Assembly (NCBI GenBank): GCA_948470475.1
Contig: OX419338.1
Coordinates: forward strand, 3,453,944 to 3,517,943
Length of the DNA: 64,000 bases
Origin: Galaxea fascicularis
Taxonomy: Eukaryota; Cnidaria; Anthozoa; Scleractinia; Euphylliidae
Direction of reading: 5' to 3'
The notes under the pieces are model-generated. The model was not told the origin of the DNA. It was given only the letters and a program-made list of their open reading frames with translations, and made no database searches. The position numbers and the translations under genes are program-made. Numbering within the stretch: the stretch's first letter is position 1; each line of letters begins with the position of its first letter. Positions 22,176-32,329 of this stretch are shown here, one piece after another.

Positions 22176-24930
22176 CCTTCACTATTAATTTGTGGACGGA
22201 GACAGACTAAAACTCTCTGATATTGAGGAGGCTAAAAAAAGATTTTAAAATCTCAAGTTAACTAAGATTGATTTAATTACCTGCAGCATGGAATTTTCTT
22301 GCATTGCAGCATCTTGTTCCACCTCTGTAAAACATCACATCATCAGCAGATAAGGATTCAAAATAGAAAGTGGCTGGACATGAACGGACACTGATAGTAC
22401 ATGTGGGGCATTTAAACTCCATTAATCACCCCCCTCCCACCCCGCCCCCACTAAGGATGAGTGGCTTCCGACCAGTCGAATATGGGTAACTGGTTGAAAC
22501 CTGTCTGAGATTAGGAGAATATGTTAGGTTAAAATTAGTTAGCTAGATGTGGTATTTGCTAATGGAGCCCAAGAAATGAGGCCATAATTTTTTATTAATC
22601 TTTTGAATATTTTTATTCAAAATTGAAAAGAACTCTTACTCAGTTCCTGCAGTTCCTCCACAAGCTGGCTGTTCACATCTCCTAGCTGTTTTTTGTGTTT
22701 CCCCAAGTCCTCTACATAGTTTACAAATTTTTCTCTGAAAGTCAAGGATGCAAAATTACATCACTTAGTAACACGAACAACAAGCACATTCAAGACATCA
22801 TCGCGCAAATTCCAAGTCCTCACTAATGATATTTTGTCAATTTATTATCCTTTTACCACTGCAACTCAACTCCCTCTTCTCTTCAAAGTGGATATTCAGC
22901 AGTGATCCAAGATACGCACAAACAGAATATTGCAGTTTGGCTATCTAAGCCTAATTTAGGACAGACTTCACGTAAATAATGAAGCTAACTTGTTAGGTTT
23001 GCACTCACCTGTCTGACATCAATGTTGTCTTTTTGTCAGACAATTTCAGCAGCCGTGACTATGAAAGAAAAAGAAAATTAATTAATAGAATTTTGTTTGC
23101 TGACCTGCTTATCAATGACTGCATGTATGTTATGAACACTATACACTGTACATAACTATCAACAATATGTATTTTCATTTGTAAGTACAATCCAGTTTCA
23201 CTAGACCTCACTAGGTAAGCTAACCGTTGAGTTATTTAATAAAATAAATATGTTGCCGTTACTTTTGGATGTAAGGAGTAAGGGCGCTCACATATTAAAT
23301 AAAATGTTTTTTGTATATACCAGTACCTTCTTGTACTTACAGAATCACTTTCCATGGCATTTAATTCTTCTTCAAGTGACATATTTTCCTTAACCAGTTC
23401 TTCCATTCCTGGAAAGATAGTTAACCGATTACGATAATATATAATAAAGAACTTTGAATAACAGCCACCTCTGTATAACAGCCATTTATTTTTGTCATGG
23501 CGGACGGTCCATACGTTCACTCTGACTTATTTTAACCTCTCTACAACAGACACCTCTCCACAACGGCAACGGCCACTGAAGCACACCCCAACTGCCAAAG
23601 TGACCTCTCCACAACTGCCAGTTAATCAACGATAGTGTATACAAAACGCCCATTTTTATAGTAAAAGCCGGTAATATTGACTACCGGTATATTCATTGTT
23701 AACTCATCGGACAAATGAAACAGATGCCCAGCAAATTATAAAGTCCTACGGAGATCTGTTTTCGTAAAAATTACCTCTTAGATTGGCCAAAGTCATCAGT
23801 AAAAGCTCATTCAATGTTTGAGCGTTGAAATAGCCATTATGTTTCAAGATCTGAAAAGTTTGGCCAGACAAGGAATACATTTGTTGAAGTCTCAGTTTTG
23901 GAACGTAAACTGGCATGAATTGAGCGAATGTTGTCGTCGAATAAACATAAAGAGAAACACATGTAGCATATATTTCTAGTGCTATTTCAGCATGTCCGCA
24001 GTTTGCTTATTTTGGCTTATTTCTTTTGTTGGTGGAAACAAAGCTGGACAAAGGAAACTCAAGCAATGAATAACAAATTAAAGTGAATGCGCGCTCCAAT
24101 AACTCGCTTTCAAATGCATTAACGTAAATGTGTTAACGCAAAAAAGGTGCGTCTGTTTTGCGTGTGCGTTGGTCAAATACCTATGAGCTGTACTGGTAAT
24201 TGAATGCCTATACTTTCCAGCTGTATTGTAATGCATCTTTGAATTTGAAAGAAGTGGTAAGTGACTGTAAATGATTTGATTTGATTTGAGTTGATTTACA
24301 GTCTCCCTAATTAGTAAGAGCACCCGTGCTCAGCTAGAAAGAACTGTTAGTTTACCTTCAAGTAAGGCAACATTCCTTGATCCTAAGGGAAAAAAAAAAA
24401 CAGATCAACTACATGTAGATGACCTGAATACTGTATGACAAATGCAAAAAATCAACAGAAGTGTGTACTTTTCCTCTACTAGTAATACACTTGAAAAAAA
24501 TACTCAGTTCTGATTGGCTAAAAAGAAACGCATTTTTAGTTAACATAGTGCAGAAAAATGTAACACGAATGCAAATTTACAAAGAAAGATTTCCGAAGTT
24601 AAAACAAAGAGACTTGAAGACTGCCGAAGGCCAACCGATGTATTTCGAAGACTGCCTATTAAAGATCATGCAAAACCTTTCGAAGATTACCGAAGACCAC
24701 ACGCAGATTTCCGAAAATCACCGAACACTTCCAAACATTTCCGATGATCAACCAAACACTTCCAAAGATTTTCAAAGTCCAACCGGCAATCACCGGATAT
24801 TTTCGAAGCTTTTCCAAGTTTCAGAAGATCGAGGGCAATACCTTCTGTGTACCTCAGGAGTCAATGTATGGTCCAAGGCTTTAAGCAGTCTATTTTTTCA
24901 AGTGTATTACCAGTATTAATAAGTAATCAC

Positions 24931-24962
<32 letters not shown>

Positions 24963-27900
24963 AGACTTGTAAATTTTTTTGTTGGCCTTTGAAAAAAATA
25001 TACTTGTGCTTATTTATTCCAAATTGCACTCGAAATCATGTGATTACCTATACAAATGCAATTATTTTTTCATTCAATAAACAAAACACTAAGAATATGG
25101 TACAACACCTCACAGCATGAAGTTGTCAGATTAATACTCTTCTCGACCAACAATAATTTTAAAACTTACTGATGCTTTCAACAAATTCATTGTCAAATTC
25201 ACCCAGCTCATCAAGTTCTTGACCCATCATAAAGGCTGCGTAGCTTTTATCAAGATAGCTAAAATAGTACTGAAAGAAATTACATAATAGATTTACATAA
25301 TAATTACTCAATTGCTCTTTAAAAATTAATATTAAATTAGTGTTATGTATTATAATTATTATAATAACACTAATTTAATTTATTAATTTTTAATGAACAA
25401 TTGTCCATTGGAAGATGCTTACTTTGTGCATACAAAATTAAATCTAATAACTATAACTTTGCCTTTATTTAATATCCTGACCAGACAACACACTTGTGGG
25501 AGCCTAATCCAGGTCTGATATACAATGTGCCTTGCTGTCCCAGAATGATTGGAAAGGATGGTTTAAGCCTTTCCAGGCCCAAAAGGGCTTAGTGTTTTAA
25601 GCAATTGAACAAGTTCATCAAAGAGATCAGGGTTGTCAATAGAAGCCGGAACCCGGGTACCGGCACCCTTATACTGTGAACACAGTACCCGGCCTTTGAT
25701 GTTAAGGTACTGAAAAGGGCAAGCCAAAGAAGTCTTAGGGGTACCCGTCTTTTTAGAATCCTGTACTCTCCTATTTCTTCAGTTAATGAAACCCCTGAGA
25801 GATGCGAGAGAAGGAGAGCAGTACAGCAGGCAACACAAGAACAGAATAAATGGAGGAAACTTGTGATTTGACCATCTATTATGATGACAAATCCAATGAG
25901 ATGCAAGAACAGTGGAGAGATCTCCAGGTCAGGGAAAAGAGTCACAATCACAGTGAAGTGAATACTGATACACAATCACCTAAAGTTTTAATCAGTAGCT
26001 AATGAGAGTTAAAGAAAAACACTCAGTTGCTATGGCATCCATACCTTATCCTCAGGTTGTGGTCCATCATCTTGGTATTCTGCTGCTCCATAATTATCCT
26101 CTGGGAACAAAACATGTCCCTCAATATCCTGACCAACACTCAATCCAAGCTAAGATTAAACAAATTAAAATATTGTAGTTAGTCAAGGTGCCGTGATTAT
26201 AAACAATTAAGTCAGGCTTAGATAAGGGTAAAGTCACCATTCGAATTTATGTTTCAATAAAATATTGTCATAGAGCCACAGACAAGGTAATTTAACTATC
26301 CATGAAGTTTTAACCCTGCAGTCATACATTTATAATAATTGTCTAAAGGTCTGATTGCTACAGACTGCAATATTGAAATTCAACATTACATTGTAGATGT
26401 ATCAAACACCTGTATGATATACCTTTGGCTTAAGTGGATTTATTCATTTAAACAAACATGTTTTGAACTTTTGGATGAAAAGGGACTGGAACAGGTTTTG
26501 AGGATCACTAGGAACTTAAAATTTTTCATAAACTTGCTTGTAATTCTGTTGTGGTAAGTTGTAGCTTTTGGCAGTCTTCATACTGGTAAACTTAAGTTGT
26601 TTTCAGTGCTGATGACTGCAGAATGGGATGTCAAATTAAACATACTAACCCTAATGAGCTCAATGAGCCAACACAAAGCCCCCAGTATTATTGGCCATGC
26701 ATGAGGACTTCCAACAGATTGCAAGTTACTCTTTGAAATAGGAAATGGATACCTAAAATAACAACAGAAAAGCAAGAAGGTTTATCACGGCAACTCAGAT
26801 GCCCTGATAAATGTTAAAACGTATCAACTGTGCATTACAAACCAGCTGAAATGTTTGAGTTAATTTATATTAAATCTTCAAAAAAGTACTTTAAACCTGC
26901 TAGACTCTAGGGTCAGAGGACCAAAGATCCCATGATAATGCTAATACAAGAATGTAAATATTTCAGTTGCCTGTAACTTTTCCTGTTTTCACTAACCCCA
27001 GCATCTTGAAGACCTTGGGGATTTCATCAGCTGGTTTGGATTCCAATGCTGATGTCTTCTGAGAGTCAGCCTTGATGTACTTGTAAAGAAACTAGAGAGA
27101 AGATGAAAAGGTTTTAGCAAGTATGATGATAACGTAAACAAAAAGAATGGAGTGCATATGTACAACATAATTGTATATAATTTATTATTATTCCAATGGT
27201 CACTAAACTTAAACATCATAAACAAATGTATGCTTGGGTAAATTATTTCAAGTTCATTCAAAAATCTGACTACTAAAAGGGAGCAATGCTATGAAGGAAA
27301 GCAAGAAGACACTACATGTATATTGTACAGATATTAATGAATTTCAGCATTCAAAGGCAACTAGATTTTAAAGGGAAATCATTCTATGTTTACCATATTG
27401 TTTTTGAAAGTTAACCTGCATTTTCGTCAATTTGGTTCATTCATTGTTTACACATTCACTGGAACTCATGACACCTGGTTTTAACATTACCTGGAAAATA
27501 TTACAGAATTCTTTCATCGAGGGTGCACTCAGGATTCTCATAGAGATTTGGTGTGGGTAATTAAACTCTGTTAGAAACTAGAAAAGGAGTAATATCAGGA
27601 TTAGCACATGCATTAGGGTAAATGCTACTTTTAAGTGTGATACATACTTACATGAACATAACTGGCTGTGTAGAATGAGTCTAAAAAATCAGAGAGAGGC
27701 CTCATAAAAATTACAAGTGCCACATGGCAATAAAGAGCACCCCTCAACATTATTACACTGTGGAACAAACAGCTTTTCAACAGACCTCCATAAGATATCT
27801 GATCATCCTTTGCTGGTAACCTGTGGTAGAAAAACATAAACAGTTTGTTACTCACCCTGTGGGTAGGTCTATCCTTGCTTGGAACAAATTGCCAACGGGC

Positions 27901-28342
27901 ACAAAGTGTGGACTCACTCCACACTTTTAAATAAAACAGGCTTTTAGACTTTTACAGTTACAAACTCCTTTCTTCTAATCCCCCAAACAGTGGGTTGTAA
28001 GTTGGATGTCAAATATGAGAAGGTATTGGGATGAAATACATTAGGAATGGGAGGCTTCTATCTTATAAATTCATGTTAGGTCAATTATATTTTTTTCCAA
28101 TTTATTATTAGTTGGGGCTGGATGTCAACTGGTTGCTGATATTTATTTATTTAGGTTTACAGTCACTTCGTTCCACGGTCAGATCGTTCCAAGTCAGATC
28201 GTTCCACAATATAGTCAGATCTGAATGTATCGTGAAACGAGCTGATTTTTAATGTGGAACGACCTGACTATATTGTGGAACAATCTGACTCGGAACGATC
28301 TGACCATGGAACGAAGTGACCGGATACTTTCATTTATTATAA

Positions 28343-28389
<47 letters not shown>

Positions 28390-28789
28390 CTTCACATGTG
28401 AAGAGATCACCATTGTTATGGTTCAAGGCTGTGCTCTAAGAAAAGTAGTTGGGCGCCCAAACCTCTAAACCCTTGAAATCCAGGGTGCCCAGCATATCAG
28501 TTTGGTGCAAAAACTAATATTTCCTGGTCGCCCGATGGCAAAAGTAAGTCGCCAGGGGCGACCGGGCGGTGCTGGAGCACAGCCCTGTGGTTACATAATA
28601 AATCGTGCCTTGTTGCTTACAACTGGCTTTCCTTGGAATCTAGAATTCTAAGGGCCATCATTTTAGACTTAATCATATTGCAATAAAAATGAATTTGGTT
28701 TTCGTCCATGCTTTAAGGCTGTGTACTTCTTCCATGTTTAGTAACGACACTTCTACTTTAAGACCATTGAAAATATTAAAGTGGAATGG

Positions 28790-28833
<44 letters not shown>

Positions 28834-28842
28834 GCCCACTTA

Positions 28843-28875
<33 letters not shown>

Positions 28876-29861
28876 AATATCTCATGAGTGAGCCCAGCGA
28901 ACGAGCGAGATATTGAGTTGAACATGAGAAGATAAAATTCATATCCATAAGCGGGCATGTAATATCCTCTATTTACTTATTTAATAAGTTAAGTAAAGTA
29001 AGTAAAGTAACAGCTGCTTTATTCAAGTGTAACACTCCTTTCAACAAAATTGAGAGAACGAAATCAAGGATTTCAATTAATCTTCAACTTCCTTAAAGCG
29101 ATAAGACTTAACCTGTTTATCATTTTGATTGCGAGGAAGTTTACACTGAAAGATCATTTGAAATCTATTCTGATTATAATCTGTTATAAATTATGACTGA
29201 TCTAGATAGATCGATCTGAGCTCACCTCGGTCTGAAAGTGGCCTTGTATCTTTCATCTGCGCACAATTTTCTCTGCCATACTGGCTCGATGTCCTCCTGA
29301 CAAATACCAAAAAAGATACGGTAGCTTATTATTCTGACTAACAGAAGTGGAGGCTCAGCTGGCCTCAGTATATATCAAACACGAGGCATATTTCAGCAAA
29401 GAATAGTTGCTTTGAGGTTTAAATTTGTTTAGCATTTAGGAATTAATACATCTGAAAAGGTTTCCAAAATAAAAACGAAAGGTTGACATGGATACAAAAA
29501 AGCTTGTTGGAGAGCTGAATAGAATTTATTGTATTTTTATCTTCAACAAAGTTTCACTAGCCTCCTCGTGTTCTGCATTGTGATGACAAAATCGCAATGA
29601 TCAACGGTAAAAATAGCCTAAATGTGGGCTGATGTTAAAATACATAGTGTAAAGGATAATAAATTATCGAATTGTATATGTTCGGTTAAACTCAACTCAC
29701 CTCCCAGTTGCAGACCTCGGATTTGCAAGCGAAGGCCTCCCCGATGTCGATGGTCGCCGACTTCCAACTGAAGACCGCGGTCCGAGAGATGTTTTCTTCT
29801 CTCGAACAACTGGTCTGTTTTGGTTTCCAATATTCAAAGTTCCTAAAGTAGTACGTCTCAT
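16030..29861 (-). CDS. NDC80: Kinetochore protein NDC80/HEC1, complete, about 20 coding exons
   Basis: Exons in transcript order: 29861-29701, 29296-29226, 27820-27786, 27577-27491, 27091-26997, 26752-26650, 26149-26045, 25269-25170, 24382-24356, 23408-23341, 23058-23009, 22734-22640, 22324-22281, 21434-21273, 20116-19955, 19645-19556, 19313-19221, 18355-18216, 16836-16734, 16146-16030. All phases join, giving 635 residues (human has 642). The basic N-terminal tail starts MRRTTLGTLNIGNQNRP and holds RRPST-type sites like those Aurora B phosphorylates in this family. The calponin-homology domain (about 70-190) includes RPLSDRGYQQRMIRYLMEFL and GSPHAWPIILGALCWLI. The remainder is coiled coil, with the hallmark EYNEMARKLKLIPPSAEN at about 405-422. 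NDC80 binds microtubules as part of the NDC80-NUF2-SPC24-SPC25 complex. A candidate extra exon at 23850-23775 is treated as a finding. Confidence 0.95.
16899..17046. mobile_element. 148-bp palindromic MITE, copy 2 (NDC80 intron)
   Basis: Same length and nearly the same sequence as the element at 10469-10616, with the same ggccatattc/gaatatggcc ends and a stem of over 60 bp. Left flank TA, right flank TG. It lies in the NDC80 intron between 16836 and 18216. Confidence 0.8.
17117..17314 (+). repeat. Dispersed TIR repeat, copy 1
   Basis: The ends acgtttctcgaaa and tttcgagaaacgc are inverted. The interior (gatttcaagata, gaaagggcaaatttgttgcaaa, gtcttcgtttttaagata, aattatggcacccgaaat) recurs on the other strand at 43803-44027, which shows a dispersed family. 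Non-coding. Confidence 0.65.
17503..17676 (-). pseudogene. BED-type zinc-finger fragment with in-frame stop
   Basis: The - frame begins MPGKCTLLTKEE, meets a TAG stop at codon 13, then continues KWFRQVKGDLRKAFCMVNNK and ends ALRSHMAEKKHQAS. The F-C...H...H spacing with KSH/KKH resembles BED or U1-type fingers in hAT transposase-derived proteins. The second cysteine is not obvious, and the stop shows decay. It lies inside the hAT-like element at 17331-18025. Confidence 0.45.
17889..17917. repeat. (AC)n microsatellite
   Basis: About 14 perfect AC repeats inside the hAT-like element in an NDC80 intron. Confidence 0.9.
18698..19146. mobile_element. Pogo/Tigger-like MITE in NDC80 intron
   Basis: A perfect 17-bp terminal inverted repeat, AACGTCGATTATCCGGA at 18698 and TCCGGATAATCGACGTT ending at 19146. 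Subterminal copies of the ttatccgga/gattatccaa motif lie just inside. About 450 bp, non-coding. The ATTATCCG-type terminus resembles pogo/Tigger relatives; the superfamily call is an inference. Confidence 0.65.
22146..22175. repeat. (TTG)n microsatellite, probable retroelement tail
   Basis: Ten TTG units directly follow cgggcacgaaataaaaga, the pattern of a LINE or SINE 3' end with a simple-repeat tail. The insertion probably starts upstream near 22030, but I cannot define its 5' end. It lies in an NDC80 intron. Confidence 0.6.
23460..23625. repeat. Diverged acctct...caac repeat, possible Tigger fragment
   Basis: Short direct repeats of the type acctct(c/g)t(a/c)(c/t)aacagccac recur about five times (cacctctgtataacagcc, acctctctacaacagaca, cacctctccacaacggca, gacctctccacaactgcc). 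The pattern resembles termini of Tigger-type elements. Boundaries are unclear. Confidence 0.35.
24271..24345 (+). mobile_element. Truncated tRNA-derived SINE (3' body)
   Basis: The sequence atttgatttgagttgattta followed by attagtaagagcacccgtg and cagctagaa matches the 3' body of the SINE at 14525-14757 in opposite orientation. The tRNA head and tail are missing. It lies immediately upstream of the NDC80 exon at 24356-24382 in genomic coordinates. Confidence 0.7.
24560..24850 (+). repeat. Diverged TTCCGAAGA-type minisatellite in NDC80 intron
   Basis: Variants of ttccgaag/ttcgaaga/ttccaaaga occur about 15 times in 290 bases with irregular spacing. The tract is open in one + frame (24461-24919), so it mimics a protein rich in Ser-Glu-Asp-His, but it has no recognisable domain and lies inside an intron of the opposite-strand gene. 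Confidence 0.5.
24923..25047. repeat. Foldback MITE in NDC80 intron
   Basis: The left arm gtaatcacatgatttttctc plus gtgcaatttggaataaataa is inverted on the right (ttatttattccaaattgcac, then cgaaatcatgtgattac) around a 30-40 base loop. Confidence 0.7.
25309..25403. repeat. AT-rich palindrome in NDC80 intron
   Basis: caattg...tttaaaaattaat...aaattagtgttat is mirrored by ataacactaattt...attaatttttaa...caattg around a short AT loop near 25356. Probably a MITE remnant. Confidence 0.6.
28162..28320. repeat. Palindromic MITE in NDC80 intron
   Basis: gtcacttcgttccacggtca plus gatcgttcc...gtcagatcgttccaca is mirrored to the end ggaacgaagtgac at 28320, with only scattered mismatches. The inner unit gtcagatcgttcca is itself tandemly repeated, so each arm contains two or three copies. 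Confidence 0.75.
28428..28584. mobile_element. Small TIR element, ggctgtgctc ends
   Basis: 10-bp ends GGCTGTGCTC and GAGCACAGCC. The interior carries ggtcgcccgatggcaaaag and gtcgccaggggcgacc, echoing the subterminal motif of the element at 6060-6844. Non-coding, in an NDC80 intron. Confidence 0.5.
28825..28965. repeat. Palindromic MITE in NDC80 intron
   Basis: atattacatgcccacttatg plus gatatgaattttatcttc is mirrored by gaagataaaattcatatcca plus taagcgggcatgtaatat. Inner arms actcaatatctc/gagatattgagtt surround a loop near 28895. Confidence 0.75.
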
Positions 29862-30162
29862 TCTTCACCCAAAAAGTCGACAAGTACTGGGAAGAAATGT
29901 GGTGATCATCACAAAACAAACTACAAACAGTGGAACGGTTTACTTTGAAAACCGCGCTCCCACGGTTGGTTCCAGTTTTCACTCGGATCGTCAGCAACAC
30001 CCTTCATTTACGCTTTATGAATAATACCTCCACTGACTGACTATGGAGACTTCCAGGGGAGGGGTCAGAAGCTTCCGCTACCTGCACCTTTATCTTTTGG
30101 TTGCTTAATCCTTAGTGTTTCTTTTCTTTTTAAACAATTTGCCCAAGATTAACACTGTCATA
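29862..30162. other. NDC80 5' flank
   Basis: Upstream of the NDC80 start codon on the - strand. No TATA-like signal or other gene is evident. It should contain the 5' UTR and promoter by position only. Confidence 0.35.
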
Positions 30163-30241
30163 CGCTCTCGGTGGGAATCGAACCCACGTCCTCCAGATTA
30201 GATCTACCGTTGCTCTGCCGACTAAGCTACGAGGTCGGACA
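30163..30241 (-). repeat. tRNA-like sequence, SINE head or tRNA pseudogene
   Basis: On the - strand an A box (TAGCTTAGTCGGCAGAGCAA) and a B box (GGGTTCGATTCCC) are intact at tRNA spacing. The acceptor stem does not pair (tccgacc against gagagcg). The anticodon stem around GATCTAA has two mismatches and a wobble. It is therefore tRNA-derived, not a working tRNA gene. Confidence 0.6.
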
Positions 30242-30413
30242 GAGAAAGTCGGGGACGATTAAGGTGGTGAATCGCGGCGAAGAGAAAGTAAGGGTACATA
30301 TATATATATATATATTCTTGTTGAGTAGAACGTGTTTCGTAGAGCGCTCAACTCAATCGATTGAGGAGCATTAACTATTACTTCATAGAAGTTCAGGTTT
30401 CACGAGTAATCAT

Positions 30414-30477
30414 CGTTTTATTGCTACAGAACTGTTTCGTATGGTACAAGGACCACACTCATCAGGCAATTTTAACG
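30414..30477 (-). ncRNA. Hammerhead ribozyme (PLE type), left arm
   Basis: Exact mirror of the motif at 31984-32047. Read on the - strand it has the CTGATGA core, a 7-bp stem II, GAAA, a short stem III (ACAG/CTGT) and stem I pairing (attgc/gcaat, cgtt/aacg). It lies 3' of the endonuclease frame, the location known for hammerheads in Penelope-like elements. Confidence 0.8.
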
Positions 30478-30614
30478 ACTGAACTGTTGGGATTGGGAAG
30501 CTGGCAGTTAAATACGAAAATTTGAATGGTTGCTATAGTAAATGCGTAACATACAAAGAGTTTCTAGGTAACAAAAATATGATATAAGAAGGATTATATG
30601 TCGTTATTTTAAAA

Positions 30615-31124
30615 TTACGTTACTCTAAAGTTCCGGAGTACATATCGGTTTCTGTGGGGGCATGAACTTGCTAATTCGTTTCTTCTGTTAAGGCTACACA
30701 GTTCTTTTTTACATATGATTATGAACTTTTCATTCAGACAAAGACCACATTTCTTGCTAATGTTGCTGTATGGTTTACATTTCTTAAGAATTTTCCATTT
30801 AATCTGAAACGGTTTCTTAGCGTCTTGTAAGTTCCAAACATGTTTGGAAAGCTCTGTCTCATTCCTTCTTTTCGAATGTCGGAAGGATGTTTTGTGATTC
30901 CCGTAGCGTTCCTTAAAGTTTGTAGCTAGTCCAACGTAGGTTTCAGTTGTTGTCTCGGTGGTGACTGTGGCTTGATAGATTACGTTAGTTTGGAGACATT
31001 TTCCTTCGAGTGGGCAATCAGGCTTTTTTCTACAATTGCAGGTGTCAGGTTGCGGTGTTTGTGCATTTGCATTTGAAAGAACGTGGTTGTTGTGTGACGA
31101 TATGATGGATTTCATGTTTGGCAT
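30615..31124 (-). CDS. PLE GIY-YIG endonuclease domain, left arm copy
   Basis: Identical in sequence to the frame at 31337-31846 on the other strand (169 residues). It contains the PLE-type SCMPNMKSIISSHN entry (the SC just upstream of the M), a CNCRKKPDCPLEGKC zinc-like cysteine cluster, then the endonuclease core YQATVTTETTTETYVGLATN. FKERYGNHKTSF with its conserved Arg and HVWNLQ follow. The domain normally nicks DNA for target-primed insertion. The reading continues upstream as HPLYKIFNRHTLKLSYS until a stop near the palindrome centre, so the RT half is missing and this is a 5'-truncated copy. Confidence 0.85.
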   Translation of the reverse strand: MPNMKSIISSHNNHVLSNANAQTPQPDTCNCRKKPDCPLEGKCLQTNVIYQATVTTETTTETYVGLATNFKERYGNHKTSFRHSKRRNETELSKHVWNLQDAKKPFQIKWKILKKCKPYSNISKKCGLCLNEKFIIICKKELCSLNRRNELASSCPHRNRYVLRNFRVT

Positions 31125-31336
31125 ACATGAGTAGCTTAGCTTGAGTGTGTGTCTGTTGAAAATCTTGTAGAGTGGATGGCTTTTCTGGAATTAAGCATTT
31201 TTCGACGATATGTAGGAACTTTCTACTTAGGTTGGTTTTAAGTTCCTACATATCGTCGAAAAATGCTTAATTCCAGAAAAGCCATCCACTCTACAAGATT
31301 TTCAACAGACACACACTCAAGCTAAGCTACTCATGT

Positions 31337-31846
31337 ATGCCAAACATGAAATCCATCATATCGTCACACAACAACCACGTTCTTTCAAATGCAAATGCAC
31401 AAACACCGCAACCTGACACCTGCAATTGTAGAAAAAAGCCTGATTGCCCACTCGAAGGAAAATGTCTCCAAACTAACGTAATCTATCAAGCCACAGTCAC
31501 CACCGAGACAACAACTGAAACCTACGTTGGACTAGCTACAAACTTTAAGGAACGCTACGGGAATCACAAAACATCCTTCCGACATTCGAAAAGAAGGAAT
31601 GAGACAGAGCTTTCCAAACATGTTTGGAACTTACAAGACGCTAAGAAACCGTTTCAGATTAAATGGAAAATTCTTAAGAAATGTAAACCATACAGCAACA
31701 TTAGCAAGAAATGTGGTCTTTGTCTGAATGAAAAGTTCATAATCATATGTAAAAAAGAACTGTGTAGCCTTAACAGAAGAAACGAATTAGCAAGTTCATG
31801 CCCCCACAGAAACCGATATGTACTCCGGAACTTTAGAGTAACGTAA
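31337..31846 (+). CDS. PLE GIY-YIG endonuclease domain, right arm copy
   Basis: The + strand frame of 169 residues matches the left-arm copy exactly. Upstream of the ATG the frame is open back to 31271 and reads HPLYKIFNRHTLKLSYSC, a conserved PLE linker, so the ATG is not a true start. A stop at 31268-31270, next to an apparent 2-base frame offset, ends the reading. A four-cysteine segment and the modified GIY motif (TYVGLATN) with downstream R, H and N residues identify the family. The RT region is absent. It ends at a TAA at 31844-31846, about 140 bases before the ribozyme. Confidence 0.85.
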   Translation: MPNMKSIISSHNNHVLSNANAQTPQPDTCNCRKKPDCPLEGKCLQTNVIYQATVTTETTTETYVGLATNFKERYGNHKTSFRHSKRRNETELSKHVWNLQDAKKPFQIKWKILKKCKPYSNISKKCGLCLNEKFIIICKKELCSLNRRNELASSCPHRNRYVLRNFRVT

Positions 31847-31983
31847 TTTTAAAATAACGACATATAATCCTTCTTATATCATATTTTTGTTACCTAGAAA
31901 CTCTTTGTATGTTACGCATTTACTATAGTAACCATTCAAATTTTCGTATTTAACTGCCAGCTTCCCAATCCCAACAGTTCAGT

Positions 31984-32047
31984 CGTTAAAATTGCCTGAT
32001 GAGTGTGGTCCTTGTACCATACGAAACAGTTCTGTAGCAATAAAACG
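31984..32047 (+). ncRNA. Hammerhead ribozyme (PLE type), right arm
   Basis: Linear order: stem I strand cgttaaaattgc, core CTGATGA, stem II GTGTGGT/ACCATAC closing on CCTTGT, core GAAA, stem III ACAG-TT-CTGT, cleavage nucleotide A at 32036, then stem I return strand gcaataaaacg. Stem I pairs as attgc/gcaat and cgtt/aacg with a small internal loop. All invariant core bases are present. The predicted cut lies between 32036 and 32037. Hammerheads in this position are established for Penelope-like retroelements, where they process transcripts. Confidence 0.85.
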
Positions 32048-32205
32048 ATGATTACTCGTGAAACCTGAACTTCTATGAAGTAATATATATATATATATAT
32101 ATATGTTGTGCCGCGTAGCACTATAAACACGTACAAGTGGTGGAACAGAGAATTAACTCTGATGTGTAAATTAAAGTGCTAAGAGAAACCCATGAAAAAC
32201 CCACT

Positions 32206-32300
32206 GGGCGTTAGCTCTAGTAAAGGGTACCACCGAGGTCATAAGAATTTTTTCTTTGCCTCGTGTGGTTCCCTGGTACCCTTTACTAGAGCTAACGCCC
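32206..32300. repeat. Short palindrome (30-bp arms)
   Basis: gggcgttagctctagtaaag plus ggtaccac is mirrored by gtggttcc...ggtacc plus ctttactagagctaacgccc at the right end, around a T-rich loop. Confidence 0.7.
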
Positions 32301-32329
32301 AAGTAAAGCTAAAGCAAAGTAATTTGAGT

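Larger units (their letters stand above)
30378..32083. mobile_element. Head-to-head inverted pair of Penelope-like element 3' ends (843-bp arms)
   Basis: Positions 30378-31220 and 31241-32083 are reverse complements of each other, separated by a 20-base spacer. All landmarks checked sum to 62461, so there is no net indel. In the stretches I compared only one mismatch was found (30532 against 31929). Each arm carries the C-terminal GIY-YIG endonuclease of a PLE and a 3' non-coding part with a hammerhead ribozyme. The truncated 5' sides meet at the centre. The right arm is followed by (TA)n (32082-32105), and a (TA)n tract lies left of the left arm at 30297-30316. PLEs are known for partial inverted or tandem copies. 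The near identity suggests a recent event or active gene conversion. Confidence 0.9.

Noticed and set aside
30163..30241. Functional tRNA gene on the - strand
   Set aside because: The A and B boxes are good, but the acceptor stem does not pair and the anticodon stem has mismatches; it is tRNA-derived repeat sequence.
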